This document shows positions 1-8,341 of a stretch of 64,000 nt of DNA, piece after piece. The first letter of the stretch is position 1. Each line of letters starts with the position of its first letter. Both the position numbers and the translations under genes were made by a program. The notes under the pieces are model-generated. The model saw nothing but the letters and a program-made list of their open reading frames with translations, was not told the origin of the DNA and did no database searches. The stretch is from Nocardia neocaledoniensis. Lineage in GTDB: Bacteria > Actinomycetota > Actinomycetes > Mycobacteriales > Mycobacteriaceae. The stretch is from assembly GCF_003182135.1 (NCBI RefSeq), contig NZ_QGTL01000009.1, positions 124,001 to 188,000 of the forward strand, in the 5' to 3' direction.

Positions 1-774
1 GTATTCGATCAGCGCTACCCGGCGCGCGGCGGGCATGCGCGCGCCGAGCGGAAACTGGTGTGCCGGTGTGCAATACACCGCGCGGACGCCGGGCGGGATC
101 AGGTCGACGCGCAGGCCGTCGTCGTCGACGGGCACCGGGAGCACGCGTACGCCCGCGGCGCGGAAGGCGCCGACCGCGCGTTGGTAGCCGGGGTCCTCGA
201 AGGCGACGGTGTCGCCGGGCCGCAGCAGCGCGGCGGCCAGCTCGGCCACCGCCGCGCTGGTGCCCGCCGTGGCCAGCACGGAGGCCGGTTCGGCGACCAG
301 GCCGCGGTGCCGAAGCAGGTGCTCGGCCACGGTCACCCGGAACTCCGGCTCGCCCGCGCGATCCTTGCGCGCGGCCGCGGGGAGATCGCCCGCCGCCCGC
401 CAGGCGCGGCGCCAGGCGGCCGGGTCGACGGCGTCGGTGCAGGGCGCGCCGGGCCGGAGATCGAGCAGACCGGTCTCGGGGACGGCGCCGGCGCCGGGGG
501 CGGTGCGCGGTGGGGCCGCCGCGGGCGCGGTGCGCAGATAGGTGCCGGAGCCGCGGCGCCCGGCGATCCAGCCCTCGGCGTGCAGCTGGTCGTAGGCGGT
601 CGAGACCACCGCGCGGCTCACCCCGAGCCGTTGCGCGAGCGCGCGCGAGGACGGCAACCGGTCGCTGACCCGCAGCACCCCGCCGGTCGCCGCGGCGCGC
701 AGGGCATCGGCCACCTGCACCGACAGCGGTTCGGGGGCGGATCGGTCGAGCGGGATCGGCAGCTCGTCGAGCAT
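1..774 (-). CDS. MocR/PdxR-type GntR regulator with aminotransferase domain (3' part outside window)
   Basis: The reverse strand encodes at least 258 residues beginning MLDELPIPLDRSAPEPL. It has a GntR-type winged helix at about residues 15-75 (RLPSSRALAQRLGVSR, then ERWIA-like GWIAGRRGSGTYL), followed by the start of a fold-type I aminotransferase domain (AGTSAAVAELAAALLRPGD, FEDPGYQRAVGAFRAAG). That order defines MocR regulators, which usually sense PLP or related amines. The C-terminus, including the PLP lysine, lies beyond base 1. It is divergent from a PPOX-type flavoprotein, a common arrangement for MocR genes and their targets. An in-frame GTG three codons upstream is an alternative start. 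Family call is firm; the ligand is inferred only. Confidence 0.9.
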   Translation of the reverse strand, partial: MLDELPIPLDRSAPEPLSVQVADALRAAATGGVLRVSDRLPSSRALAQRLGVSRAVVSTAYDQLHAEGWIAGRRGSGTYLRTAPAAAPPRTAPGAGAVPETGLLDLRPGAPCTDAVDPAAWRRAWRAAGDLPAAARKDRAGEPEFRVTVAEHLLRHRGLVAEPASVLATAGTSAAVAELAAALLRPGDTVAFEDPGYQRAVGAFRAAGVRVLPVPVDDDGLRVDLIPPGVRAVYCTPAHQFPLGARMPAARRVALIEY

Positions 775-784
775 CGGCGGCACC

Positions 785-818
785 TCGAATTGGCCTGTTG
801 ATCTACTGTCGAATTGGA
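785..818. promoter_or_regulatory. Candidate MocR operator: direct repeat TCGAATTGG
   Basis: TCGAATTGG occurs at 785-793 and again at 809-817 in the same orientation, 24 bp from start to start, each followed by a CCTG-type extension. It lies between the divergent MocR and PPOX genes. MocR dimers are known to bind direct repeats, so this is a reasonable operator candidate. The repeats are visible; the binding is inferred. Confidence 0.5.
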
Positions 819-856
819 CCTGTGCGCGGTCCACTCTACCGGCGAAGCTGGAAGAC

Positions 857-1546
857 ATGACCACGCACGACACCCACCGCCCGCCCCTGTCGCCGACCCC
901 GCGCACCACCCTGACCCGTTCCAAGGAGCGCGGCCGGACCGATCGCGCCGAACTCGACGCGGTGCTCGACGCGGGACTCGTCTGCCACCTCGGCGTGCTG
1001 CTCGGCGGCTCTCCGGTGGTGTTGCCGACCGTCTACGGCCGCTCAGGCGACACGCTCTACCTGCACGGTTCGACCGGCTCCGGGAACATGCGCGCCGCGA
1101 TCGACACCGACATCTCGCTCACGGTGACCCATGTCGACGGTGTGGTCTATTCGCGCTCGGCCATGCACTTCTCGATGAACTTCCGTTCCGCCGTGGTGCG
1201 CGGCAAGGCGGTGCTGGTCACCGATGAGGCCGAACGGCTGGAGGCGCTGCGGTTGATCGTCGAGCAGGCGGCGCCGGGCGCCTGGGACCGGGTGCGTCCG
1301 CCGAACCGCAAGGAGATGGCGGCGACGATGGTCCTCGCGCTCGACCTGACCGAGGCGTCGGTGAAGGTCCGCACCGGCGGGCCCGGCGATGACGAGGCCG
1401 ATATCGCGGCCGGTGGCGTGTGGGCCGGCGTGTTGCCCCTGCGCCAGGTCTGGGGCGAGCCCATCGATGCCGACAACCTCGAGCCGGGGGTGGACGTGCC
1501 CGCCGACGTCGCCGCCAGAATCGCGCCGGCTACCGTGCCGGCGTGA
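857..1546 (+). CDS. Pyridoxamine 5'-phosphate oxidase (PPOX) family flavin-binding protein
   Basis: 229 residues with a single split-barrel flavin-binding domain of the Pyridox_ox_2/NimA-like type. Visible signatures are CHLGVLLGGSPVVLPTVYGR, LYLHGSTGSGN and a SMNFRSAVVRGKAVLV strand. Family members bind FMN or a related flavin, and some reduce nitro compounds; the substrate here is unknown. The ATG start has a GGAAG ribosome-binding site a few bases upstream. It is transcribed away from the MocR gene across an 82-bp promoter region carrying direct repeats, so it is the likely regulated target. It is probably not the biosynthetic PdxH. Confidence 0.85.
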   Translation: MTTHDTHRPPLSPTPRTTLTRSKERGRTDRAELDAVLDAGLVCHLGVLLGGSPVVLPTVYGRSGDTLYLHGSTGSGNMRAAIDTDISLTVTHVDGVVYSRSAMHFSMNFRSAVVRGKAVLVTDEAERLEALRLIVEQAAPGAWDRVRPPNRKEMAATMVLALDLTEASVKVRTGGPGDDEADIAAGGVWAGVLPLRQVWGEPIDADNLEPGVDVPADVAARIAPATVPA

Positions 1547-1663
1547 TCGAACGCGCCGGTCCGACCAGCGGCTTCGCGCCGCGGTCGACCGGACGCACCG
1601 CCGGGCGATGAACTCCGGTCGAGATACCGGGGACCGGCGGCCGGGCCGGGTACGGTCCGTCGC

Positions 1664-2341
1664 ATGGCCGAGGGGACGACAGCGGATCGACCGACGCGGC
1701 GGTCGTTCACCGCGGAGCAGGTGGTGGACGCCGCGCTCGGGCTGCTCGACGAGGGTGGGCCGGGCGCGCTGTCCGTACGCGCGGTCGCCGCGCGGCTCGG
1801 CGTGCGTCCGAACGCGGTGTACACCTATGTCGCCAGCCGGGCTGAGCTGGAACGCGCGGTGACCGAACGGGTCCTCGCGACGGTGCCGCTGAGTCCGCTC
1901 ACCGACCCCGGGGTGGAGTGGACGGCGGCGGTGATCCAGTTCGCCCTCGGCCTGCGCGATCAGCTGCGCGCGCACCCTGCCGTCGCGACGCTGATGATGG
2001 CGGGTCCGCTGGACGGTCCGGCCGCGCGCGATGTCGGCGAGGCACTGTTCACCTGCCTGGCCCGCGGTGGTCTGCCGGCGCAGACGCGGGCGCACGGCGT
2101 GCAGGCGGTGATCGTCCAGGTGCTCGGCGCCATCGCGCTCGACGTCGCCGAGACCGACGGAAAACCGCCGCTCCCACCGGATTCCGAGCGCATCGCGGAG
2201 CGCAGGGCCCGGATGAACGACGTCGACCCGCACCGCTGGCCCCGCACCGCGGCCCACCTGGACGAGATGGCGGCGTGGAACTCCGTCGACCAATTCGTCT
2301 GGGGGCTGCGCACTCTACTGGTGGGCATGACCGCCGCCTGA
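1664..2341 (+). CDS. TetR/AcrR family transcriptional regulator with TetR-like C-terminal domain
   Basis: 225 residues. The N-terminal helix-turn-helix is at about residues 20-65 (FTAEQVVDAALGLLDEGG, LSVRAVAARLGVRPNAVYTYV), followed by a helical ligand-binding domain resembling the TetR_C class (QFALGLRDQLRAHPAVATLM). Members repress efflux or catabolic genes until a small ligand binds. No obvious partner adjoins it: the upstream gene is the PPOX protein, and the downstream gene runs convergently. The start follows a short leader with no strong Shine-Dalgarno sequence. Regulated gene and ligand are unknown. Confidence 0.88.
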   Translation: MAEGTTADRPTRRSFTAEQVVDAALGLLDEGGPGALSVRAVAARLGVRPNAVYTYVASRAELERAVTERVLATVPLSPLTDPGVEWTAAVIQFALGLRDQLRAHPAVATLMMAGPLDGPAARDVGEALFTCLARGGLPAQTRAHGVQAVIVQVLGAIALDVAETDGKPPLPPDSERIAERRARMNDVDPHRWPRTAAHLDEMAAWNSVDQFVWGLRTLLVGMTAA

Positions 2342-2426
2342 CCGGCGGCCGGGGCTGGTGGAGCTCCGCGGCGCGTCGGCCTGCGCTCACTGATGCTCAC
2401 GGTGGCCCCCGTTGTGCCACGCCGAA

Positions 2427-3665
2427 TCACCAGTGCGCCGGTTGCACTCCGGTCGTCGAGCATGCGTGATCGATGGCGTGACCGAGTGTTTCGGGATGGC
2501 GGGAAAGGCTGACCAGGGCCAACGTGTAGGTGTCGCCGAGGCGGGACAGATAGCCGGAGAGCTGCGTGCGTGGGAAGGCCGTCAGCCCGGGGTGGATGGC
2601 GCGGGCGGCCACGCGATCGCAGCGGTGGGTGCCGACGGTGCGGAGCGCGTCCGGCAGCGTTCCGATATTGGAGCACAGGATGTCTCGCTCGCCCGCGCCC
2701 TTGCTGAGCGCGTAGGCCCAGCGGTCGGGGAGTACCTGCAGGATCTCCTCGGGCAGTCCGGCGGGGCTGGACATGCGGCGCTGGTAGGCGTCCCGCGCCT
2801 TGTCGCGGATCGAGGCCGGGGTGTCGGTGCGCGCGATCGCGATCTCGGTGACCGCGAGGTCGTTGTCCACGCGCGGCTCGTCGCGCGTGTCCACCGGCAG
2901 GCTCGCGGCGATCGTCGGCTCGGGGAAACCGTTCGCCCACAGGATGTTCGCCACCAGATGGATGAAGAGGCTGTTCGCGGTTCCGCCTGCCGCGGCAGCC
3001 GTGGCATCCCAGCCGGCGGCGTCGAACGTGAGAACCGTGCTGTGAACCGCGCGCCCGGACGACAGCGCGGGCGCGCGTGTCGCGGGTGGTCGCGGCAGTC
3101 CCTGACGCAGGGCGCGGGCCGTGCCGCCGAGGATCGTCGCCCACTGGGCGCGGGTGTCGGCCCAGTCGGAAGTCGGGTGATGGACTGCGCCGGTCGGTGT
3201 TCGCGGCGGCCCGGCAGCGTGATCCGTGAGTTCGGCCAGGGCCGTCGCGACCGCGTGGATCAGGCCGCGCGCGTCGGCCAGCACATGCGAACACGTCAGG
3301 GCGACAACAGTTCCCCCTTCGGCCAGCGGTGCCGAGGACAGCCGCCAGCCGGGCCCGAACTCGGGGTCGAGGTCGGTGCCGAGAGAGTCGGCCCAGGGGA
3401 GGATCGCGCTCTCGGCGACGGGGTCGCCGAGGTCGAGCGGATGGGCGGCGGTGGTGGGCTGCCAGCGGCGCCGGGCGCCGGGAACACGCGCATCGACGAC
3501 CCGGCGGCCGAGCGCACCGACCCGGAGTCGGTCGTGAATCGCCTGCAGCAGCGCGGGTTCAATCGCGTCGTCGGTACGCCACAGCCCCTGCAGGGCGATC
3601 GGCGTTCCCATCCCGCGATGGGTGCGCAGGAAGATCTCGTCGACGACCGTCAGCCGGTCCGTCAC
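2427..3665 (-). CDS. Condensation-domain-fold acyltransferase-like protein (WS/DGAT or PapA-like)
   Basis: 412 residues from a GTG start. The visible motif CSHVLADARG at about residues 125-134 matches the HxxxD core of the condensation/acyltransferase superfamily (H127, D131), although the first histidine of the usual HHxxxDG is serine. Further family-like segments are NSLFIHLVANILWANG and SLPVDTRDEPRVDNDLAV. Relatives join acyl-CoA or carrier-bound acyl groups to alcohols or amines in lipid and siderophore assembly. The GTG overlaps the stop of the upstream enoyl-CoA hydratase homologue (GTGA), so the two are translationally coupled, which suggests action on an acyl-CoA. The exact substrate is unknown. 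Confidence 0.7.
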   Translation of the reverse strand: MTDRLTVVDEIFLRTHRGMGTPIALQGLWRTDDAIEPALLQAIHDRLRVGALGRRVVDARVPGARRRWQPTTAAHPLDLGDPVAESAILPWADSLGTDLDPEFGPGWRLSSAPLAEGGTVVALTCSHVLADARGLIHAVATALAELTDHAAGPPRTPTGAVHHPTSDWADTRAQWATILGGTARALRQGLPRPPATRAPALSSGRAVHSTVLTFDAAGWDATAAAAGGTANSLFIHLVANILWANGFPEPTIAASLPVDTRDEPRVDNDLAVTEIAIARTDTPASIRDKARDAYQRRMSSPAGLPEEILQVLPDRWAYALSKGAGERDILCSNIGTLPDALRTVGTHRCDRVAARAIHPGLTAFPRTQLSGYLSRLGDTYTLALVSLSRHPETLGHAIDHACSTTGVQPAHW

Positions 3666-4447
3666 CGCGGTTCGGGATTGCCGTGCCTGCCCGCGCCCGC
3701 GGCGAAGCGGGCGGCGCCGTCGAGCGCGCCGTCGGACAGCGACTTCAACCCGTGCCGGAACTCGATCCGGAGCGCCTCGTCCTCGGTGTGGCCGTGCTGT
3801 TCGTACAGTGCGGCACGGTCCGAACGCAGACAGGTCTGCGGCAGAGCGGCCAGTTGCGCGCCCAGTTCCTCGGCGGCGTGCCGGGCCTCGCCTGGGGCGA
3901 CGACGCGCGTCACCAGGCCCATCTGCAACGCCTCCGGCGCGCTCACCGCGCGCCCGGTGAGGATCATGTCCAGCGCGCGGCCCTCGCCCACGATGCGCGG
4001 CAGTCGTACGGTGCCGCCGTCGATGAGCGGCACGCCCCAGCGACGGCAGAAGACCCCGAAGGTCGCGTCCTGTTCGGCGACGCGCAGGTCGCACCACAGC
4101 GCCAGTTCCAGCCCGCCGGCCACGGCGTATCCGGAGACCGCGGCGATCACCGGCTTCGACAGCCGCAGCCGGGTGGGGCCCATCGGGCCGTCGCCGTCCT
4201 CGGTGGCCTGATTGCTGGTCTCGGTGCCGAGCGACTTCAGATCGGCGCCCGCGCAGAACGTGCCGTGTTCACCCCACAGCACCGCGACCGCGGCCGTCGG
4301 GTCGGCGTCGAAGGCGCGGAACGCGTCGGCCAGTGCCCGCGCGGTCGGGCCGTCGACGGCGTTGCGGGCGTGTGGCCTGCTCAGGATCACGGTGGTGACC
4401 GGTCCCTGGCGCTCGACCCGGACCGGATGCGGTGAAGCCTCGGACAT
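3662..4447 (-). CDS. Enoyl-CoA hydratase/isomerase (crotonase) family protein
   Basis: 261 residues with the crotonase fold. The oxyanion-hole segment is EHGTFCAGADLKSLG, and the CoA and trimer region follows (SGYAVAGGLELALWCDLR, LPRIVGEGRALDMILTGR). One of the usual catalytic glutamates appears replaced: the segment reads CRRWGVPLIDGGTV, with an aspartate just after. The reaction may therefore be isomerase-like or otherwise atypical rather than classical hydration. It is the first gene of a two-gene leftward operon with the condensation-like protein, and it diverges from the TetR gene at 4507 across a palindrome. Confidence 0.85.
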   Translation of the reverse strand: MSEASPHPVRVERQGPVTTVILSRPHARNAVDGPTARALADAFRAFDADPTAAVAVLWGEHGTFCAGADLKSLGTETSNQATEDGDGPMGPTRLRLSKPVIAAVSGYAVAGGLELALWCDLRVAEQDATFGVFCRRWGVPLIDGGTVRLPRIVGEGRALDMILTGRAVSAPEALQMGLVTRVVAPGEARHAAEELGAQLAALPQTCLRSDRAALYEQHGHTEDEALRIEFRHGLKSLSDGALDGAARFAAGAGRHGNPEPR

Positions 4448-4481
4448 CCCTCGACCATACGGCCACGGCCTTGCGTGAAGT

Positions 4482-4500
4482 AGTGAATCGGTGGTTCACT
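4482..4500. promoter_or_regulatory. TetR operator candidate: AGTGAA-N7-TTCACT
   Basis: A perfect inverted repeat AGTGAA/TTCACT separated by 7 bp sits between the divergent enoyl-CoA hydratase and TetR genes, immediately upstream of the TetR start. Imperfect symmetry extends outward (GTGAAGT on the left, TCTTGC on the right). Position and symmetry fit an autoregulatory TetR site that would control both directions. Confidence 0.6.
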
Positions 4501-4506
4501 TCTTGC

Positions 4507-5112
4507 GTGGTGTACCGCAGGACCCCGGCCGTGCAGGCCCGGCTCGACGCGCAACGCGCGCTGATCGTGCAGGGCGCCACCGGCGTGCTCTCGCGCGACG
4601 GGTTCGCCGGGCTCTCGATGGCCGCCGTGGCCGCCGAGGCGGGAATCGCCACCGGCACGGTCTACAAGCAGTTCGAGAACAAGGCCGAACTGGTGGCCGC
4701 CGTCTTCGAGACCGTGGTCGCCCGTGAGGTCGAGGCGGTGCGCGCCGCGGCCGTGGGCGGCGATGTCGTCGAGCGAGTCACCGCGGCCGTGGAGACCTTC
4801 GCCGGGCGCGCGCTCAAGAATCCGAAGCTGGCCTATGTGTTGCTGGCCGAACCGGTCGACACGGCGGTCGACGCGCAACGGCTGGAGTTCCGGCGCGCCT
4901 TCGCCGCCGTCTTCGCGACCGCGATCTCGCACGGCCTCGCCGAGGGCAGGCTGCCCGCCCAGGACGCGGCGCTCAGCGCGGCGGCCCTGGTCGGTTCGAT
5001 CGGCGAGGTGCTGGTCGGGCCGCTGGTGGCCGCACCGCACGCAGAGTCCGTCGTCCCCGAATTGGTGGCTTTCGCCGTGCGCGCGCTCGGTGCGCGCCCG
5101 GAATCGTCGTAG
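4507..5112 (+). CDS. TetR family transcriptional regulator (divergent from ECH gene, upstream of aidB)
   Basis: About 201 residues from GTG 4507 (or GTG 4510). The helix-turn-helix is LSMAAVAAEAGIATGTVYKQFENKAEL-like at about residues 38-65; the shorter motif AAEAGIATGTVY is clear. An in-frame ATG at 4432 would overlap the divergent gene and include the operator palindrome, so I reject it. The C-terminal domain is helical and ligand-binding. It ends 18 bp before aidB, so the two are probably cotranscribed and the regulator may control aidB and the leftward acyl-CoA genes. Confidence 0.87.
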   Translation: MVYRRTPAVQARLDAQRALIVQGATGVLSRDGFAGLSMAAVAAEAGIATGTVYKQFENKAELVAAVFETVVAREVEAVRAAAVGGDVVERVTAAVETFAGRALKNPKLAYVLLAEPVDTAVDAQRLEFRRAFAAVFATAISHGLAEGRLPAQDAALSAAALVGSIGEVLVGPLVAAPHAESVVPELVAFAVRALGARPESS

Positions 5113-5130
5113 TCGAAGGAGTTTCCGGTC

Positions 5131-6759
5131 ATGCAGACCCACGAAGTGTTCAACCAGGCACCCCCGCTGGTCCCCTTCGACGCCGCGCGCAACCCCGCGC
5201 TGCTCGAGGGCCTGCACCGCGAAGGCGCGGGCTGGGCCGAGGCCGAGGTACGTGAACTCGGCAGGCTCGCCGGTGATGTCGCCGCGCAGGAGTGGGGCAG
5301 GCTCGCCAACGAGTACCCGCCGGTGCTGCACACCCACGACCGCTGGGGCCATCGGGTCGACGAGGTGGAGTTCCACCCGCACTGGCACGACCTGATGAAT
5401 GTCGCTGTCGCCCATGGCCTGCACGGCGCGCCGTGGCTGGACGAGCGGCCCGGCGCGCACACCGCGCGCGCCGCCAAGTTCTACACCTGGGGCGTGGCCG
5501 ACGCCGGGCACATGTGTCCCATCTCGATGACCTACGCCGTGGTGCCCGCCCTGCGCCACAATCCCGAACTCGCCGCCCGCTACGAGCCGCTGCTCGGTTC
5601 GCGCACCTACGATTTCGGCCTTCGTGAGCCCTCGACCAAGGCCGGTCTGATCGCCGGCATGTCGATGACGGAGAAGCAGGGCGGCTCGGATGTGCGCGCC
5701 AACACCACCACCGCAGCGCCGCAGCCGGACGGCTCGTACCGGATCGTCGGGCACAAGTGGTTCACCTCGGCGCCCATGTCGGACATGTTCCTGACGCTGG
5801 CCCAGGCGCCCGGCGGGCTCTCGTGCTTCCTGCTGCCGCGGGTGCTGCCCGACGGCACCCGCAATCCGATCCGCATCCAGCGTCTGAAGGACAAGCTGGG
5901 CAACAAGTCCAACGCCTCCTCCGAGATCGAGTACGAGAACGCCACCGGCTGGCTGGTCGGCGCCGAGGGCGCGGGCGTGAAGACGATCATCGAGATGGTC
6001 AACATGACCCGCCTCGACTGTGTGATCGGTTCGGCCACCAACATGCGGATGGGTGCTGTCGCCGCCGTGCACCACGCCCGTCATCGGGAAGCGTTCGGCG
6101 CCAAGCTGATCGATCAGCCCGCCATGCGCAACGTGCTGGCCGACCTGGTGATCGAGTCCGACGCCGCGACCACGGTGATGATGCGCTTGGCGGGCGCCAC
6201 CGACCGCGCGGGCAGTGACCCCGCCGAGGCCGCGCTGCGCCGGATCGCGCTCGCCGTCACCAAGTACTGGGTGTGCAAGCGGGCGCCGATGCACGCCGCC
6301 GAAGCGCTGGAATGCCTGGGCGGCAACGGCTATGCCGAGGAGTCGGGCATGCCGCGGCTGTACCGGGAGGCGCCGCTCATGTCGATCTGGGAGGGCTCGG
6401 GCAATGTCGCCGCGCTGGACGCGTTGCGCGCCATGGGCCGTCAGCCCGAGAGTGTGGAGGCCTACTTCGCCGAGGTGTCGCTGGCGCGTGGCGCGAATCC
6501 GCGCCTCGACGACGCGATCGACCGGGTGGGCAAGGAACTCACCGACCTGTCCGACATCGAATACCGCGCCCGCCGCGTCGTGGAGCTGATGGCGCTCGTG
6601 CTGCAGGGGGCGCAGCTGGTGCGCCACGGTCATCCCGCCGTCGCCGACGCCTTCTGCGCGACCCGCCTCGGCGACGACTGGGGCATCGCCTTCGGCACCC
6701 TGCCCGTCGGCGTCGACACCGGCGCGATCGTCGAGCGCGCCTTCATGGACGTGCGGTAG
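5131..6759 (+). CDS. aidB: AidB family acyl-CoA dehydrogenase (alkylation-response protein)
   Basis: 542 residues, the length of E. coli AidB. The N-terminus THEVFNQAPPLVPFD, the segment REGAGW, and the motifs GMSMTEKQGGSDV, YRIVGHKWFTSAPMSD, RLKDKLGNKSNASSE and YREAPLMSIWEGSGN are characteristic of AidB rather than ordinary beta-oxidation dehydrogenases. AidB is an FAD protein that binds DNA and is induced by alkylating agents; weak isovaleryl-CoA dehydrogenase activity has been reported. The start has a GAAGGAG ribosome-binding site. It is preceded by a TetR regulator rather than Ada, so its induction may differ from the E. coli model. Confidence 0.93.
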   Translation: MQTHEVFNQAPPLVPFDAARNPALLEGLHREGAGWAEAEVRELGRLAGDVAAQEWGRLANEYPPVLHTHDRWGHRVDEVEFHPHWHDLMNVAVAHGLHGAPWLDERPGAHTARAAKFYTWGVADAGHMCPISMTYAVVPALRHNPELAARYEPLLGSRTYDFGLREPSTKAGLIAGMSMTEKQGGSDVRANTTTAAPQPDGSYRIVGHKWFTSAPMSDMFLTLAQAPGGLSCFLLPRVLPDGTRNPIRIQRLKDKLGNKSNASSEIEYENATGWLVGAEGAGVKTIIEMVNMTRLDCVIGSATNMRMGAVAAVHHARHREAFGAKLIDQPAMRNVLADLVIESDAATTVMMRLAGATDRAGSDPAEAALRRIALAVTKYWVCKRAPMHAAEALECLGGNGYAEESGMPRLYREAPLMSIWEGSGNVAALDALRAMGRQPESVEAYFAEVSLARGANPRLDDAIDRVGKELTDLSDIEYRARRVVELMALVLQGAQLVRHGHPAVADAFCATRLGDDWGIAFGTLPVGVDTGAIVERAFMDVR

Positions 6760-6776
6760 CGAGTGGGATCGCCAGG

Positions 6777-7454
6777 GTGGCCCGGGTGACCTCCGACAGC
6801 CTCCCGGTGCGCGCGCTCGCCCGGCGGATTCCGGTCGGCCGGGCGCCGGGGCGGCGATTCCTGCTCGGTCTCGCCGGGCCGCCGGGTGCGGGCAAATCGA
6901 CCCTCGCGCAGCGGCTTCGCGACGAGCTCGCCGCCGCTGGTCACCCTGCCGCCGTCGCGCCGATGGACGGCTACCACCTGCGCAACGAGATCCTGCGCGC
7001 GCGAGGAGCACTGGAGCGCAAGGGCGAACCCGACACCTTCGACGCGGCGGGTTTCGTCGCCGACCTGCGGACGCTGCGGCAGGCGCCGATCGGTGAGCCG
7101 GTCCCGTGGCCGCTGTTCGACCGGGCCGTCGACGAACCCACCGAGGGCGGCCTGATCGTGCGCGACGAACAGATCGTGCTCGTAGAGGGCAACTACCTGC
7201 TGCTCACCGATGCCGAGGCACCCGGCTGGTCCGCGGTCCGCGGCCTGCTCGATGCGTGCTGGTACCTCGACGCCCCGCGCGAGATCCTCACCGAGCGGCT
7301 GGTCCGCAGGCACATCGCGGGCGGGCGGACCCCCGACGACGCCGAGGTGAAGGTCCGCGACAGCGACCTGCGCAACGCCGAGCTCATCGCCGTGAGCAGG
7401 GGACGCGCCGACCTGACCCTCTCGGCGGCGGGCGACGGCTACCGGATCGGCTAG
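6777..7454 (+). CDS. P-loop nucleoside/sugar kinase family protein (uridine-kinase/pantothenate-kinase-like)
   Basis: About 225 residues. The Walker A motif GLAGPPGAGKST lies near residue 30, followed by MDGYHLRNEILRARG and FDRAVDEPTEG, then VLVEGNYLLL (Walker B region) and a lid segment ERLVRRHIAGGRTPDDA. This pattern is typical of the nucleoside/nucleotide kinase group that includes the FrcK/uridine-kinase-like proteins. The substrate cannot be told from sequence. It starts 17 bp after aidB and is likely in the same transcript. GTG 6786 is an alternative start; neither has a strong ribosome-binding site. Confidence 0.8.
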   Translation: MARVTSDSLPVRALARRIPVGRAPGRRFLLGLAGPPGAGKSTLAQRLRDELAAAGHPAAVAPMDGYHLRNEILRARGALERKGEPDTFDAAGFVADLRTLRQAPIGEPVPWPLFDRAVDEPTEGGLIVRDEQIVLVEGNYLLLTDAEAPGWSAVRGLLDACWYLDAPREILTERLVRRHIAGGRTPDDAEVKVRDSDLRNAELIAVSRGRADLTLSAAGDGYRIG

Positions 7455-7641
7455 CCGAGCACGCCGATCCGGACACTGCTGACGGCGGCCGTGGGCACAG
7501 CCTCCAGCCGAGCAGAGCGCATGGCACCGAGCAGCCGCGGCCGAAGTGATCGATGACGGCGCACGGACAGTCGGCACCGAATCCGGCCCACGGTCGGCGC
7601 GGGTGCCCGAAATCCGGCCGTCAGCGGGCAATCATGGAGCG

Positions 7642-8223
7642 ATGACGCGAGCTCAGCGGGTCGGTGTCCCGGTGCACGCGCTGCGCAACGGCGCGGCTGC
7701 GGCCTTCGCGCTGCTGCTCTACTACAGCGTGCCGACCGGCGTGGTCTTCGAGCTCGACGCCTGGCCTGGCCGGGTGATCGGCGTGCTCGGCTTCGTCGCC
7801 GGGGTCGCCGGACTGGGCTGGCTGGTGTGGCGGCGGATCGATCACCTGCTGAACAGGCCGCCGACGGCGGGCGGCCGCGTCGACGGGGTGCTGCTCGTGG
7901 TGTGCATCGTCTGCGTGGTCTTCTCGCTGTTCTACTACCGGCTGCAAGAGTTGCACCCGGGCCAGTTCGAGGGCTTGTCGACGCGCACCGACGCGCTGTA
8001 CTACACACTGGTCACGCTCGGCACCGTCGGCTTCGGCGACGTGCACGCCGTCGGGCAGGCGGCGCGCATCGTGACGATGGTGCAGATCGTGTTCGACCTC
8101 ATCGTCCTCGGCACCCTCATCAGCATCGTCACGAGCAGCGTGAACACCCGCCTCGGACTCGCCGCACAGGCACGCGCCGAACACCCGGCGACCGAGCAGG
8201 CCGGCGACGAGGGGCCGCACTAG
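7642..8223 (+). CDS. Potassium-channel (two-pore-helix ion channel) family membrane protein
   Basis: 193 residues with four predicted membrane segments (AAAFALLLYYSVPTGVVF, VIGVLGFVAGVAGLGWLVW, VDGVLLVVCIVCVVFSLFYY, IVTMVQIVFDLIVLGTLISI). The pore loop TLVTLGTVGFGDVHA carries the K+ selectivity filter TVGFGD between segments 3 and 4. No RCK or other regulatory domain is present, so it is a minimal inward channel subunit that would tetramerise. The start ATG has GGAGC upstream. In-frame codons before it read poorly as protein. Confidence 0.85.
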   Translation: MTRAQRVGVPVHALRNGAAAAFALLLYYSVPTGVVFELDAWPGRVIGVLGFVAGVAGLGWLVWRRIDHLLNRPPTAGGRVDGVLLVVCIVCVVFSLFYYRLQELHPGQFEGLSTRTDALYYTLVTLGTVGFGDVHAVGQAARIVTMVQIVFDLIVLGTLISIVTSSVNTRLGLAAQARAEHPATEQAGDEGPH

Positions 8224-8341
8224 AGTCGTCACCGGACATCGGGACAGGGGGAGCGTCATCGCCGAATCGACCGGGCGCCCCGTATCGGCGGACGACATCG
8301 AATGGCACATCGCGGCGGAACCGCGGTACTCCGACGCTGTC

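Noticed and set aside
2412..4211. Long forward open frame over the condensation-like and crotonase genes
   Set aside because: Composition is Arg/Gly/Ala noise, while the reverse strand carries recognisable motifs.
4387..7011. Very long open frame on the reverse strand across the TetR and aidB genes
   Set aside because: Arg/Gly/His/Ala-rich translation with no domain; it is the antisense shadow of clearly homologous forward genes in high-GC DNA.
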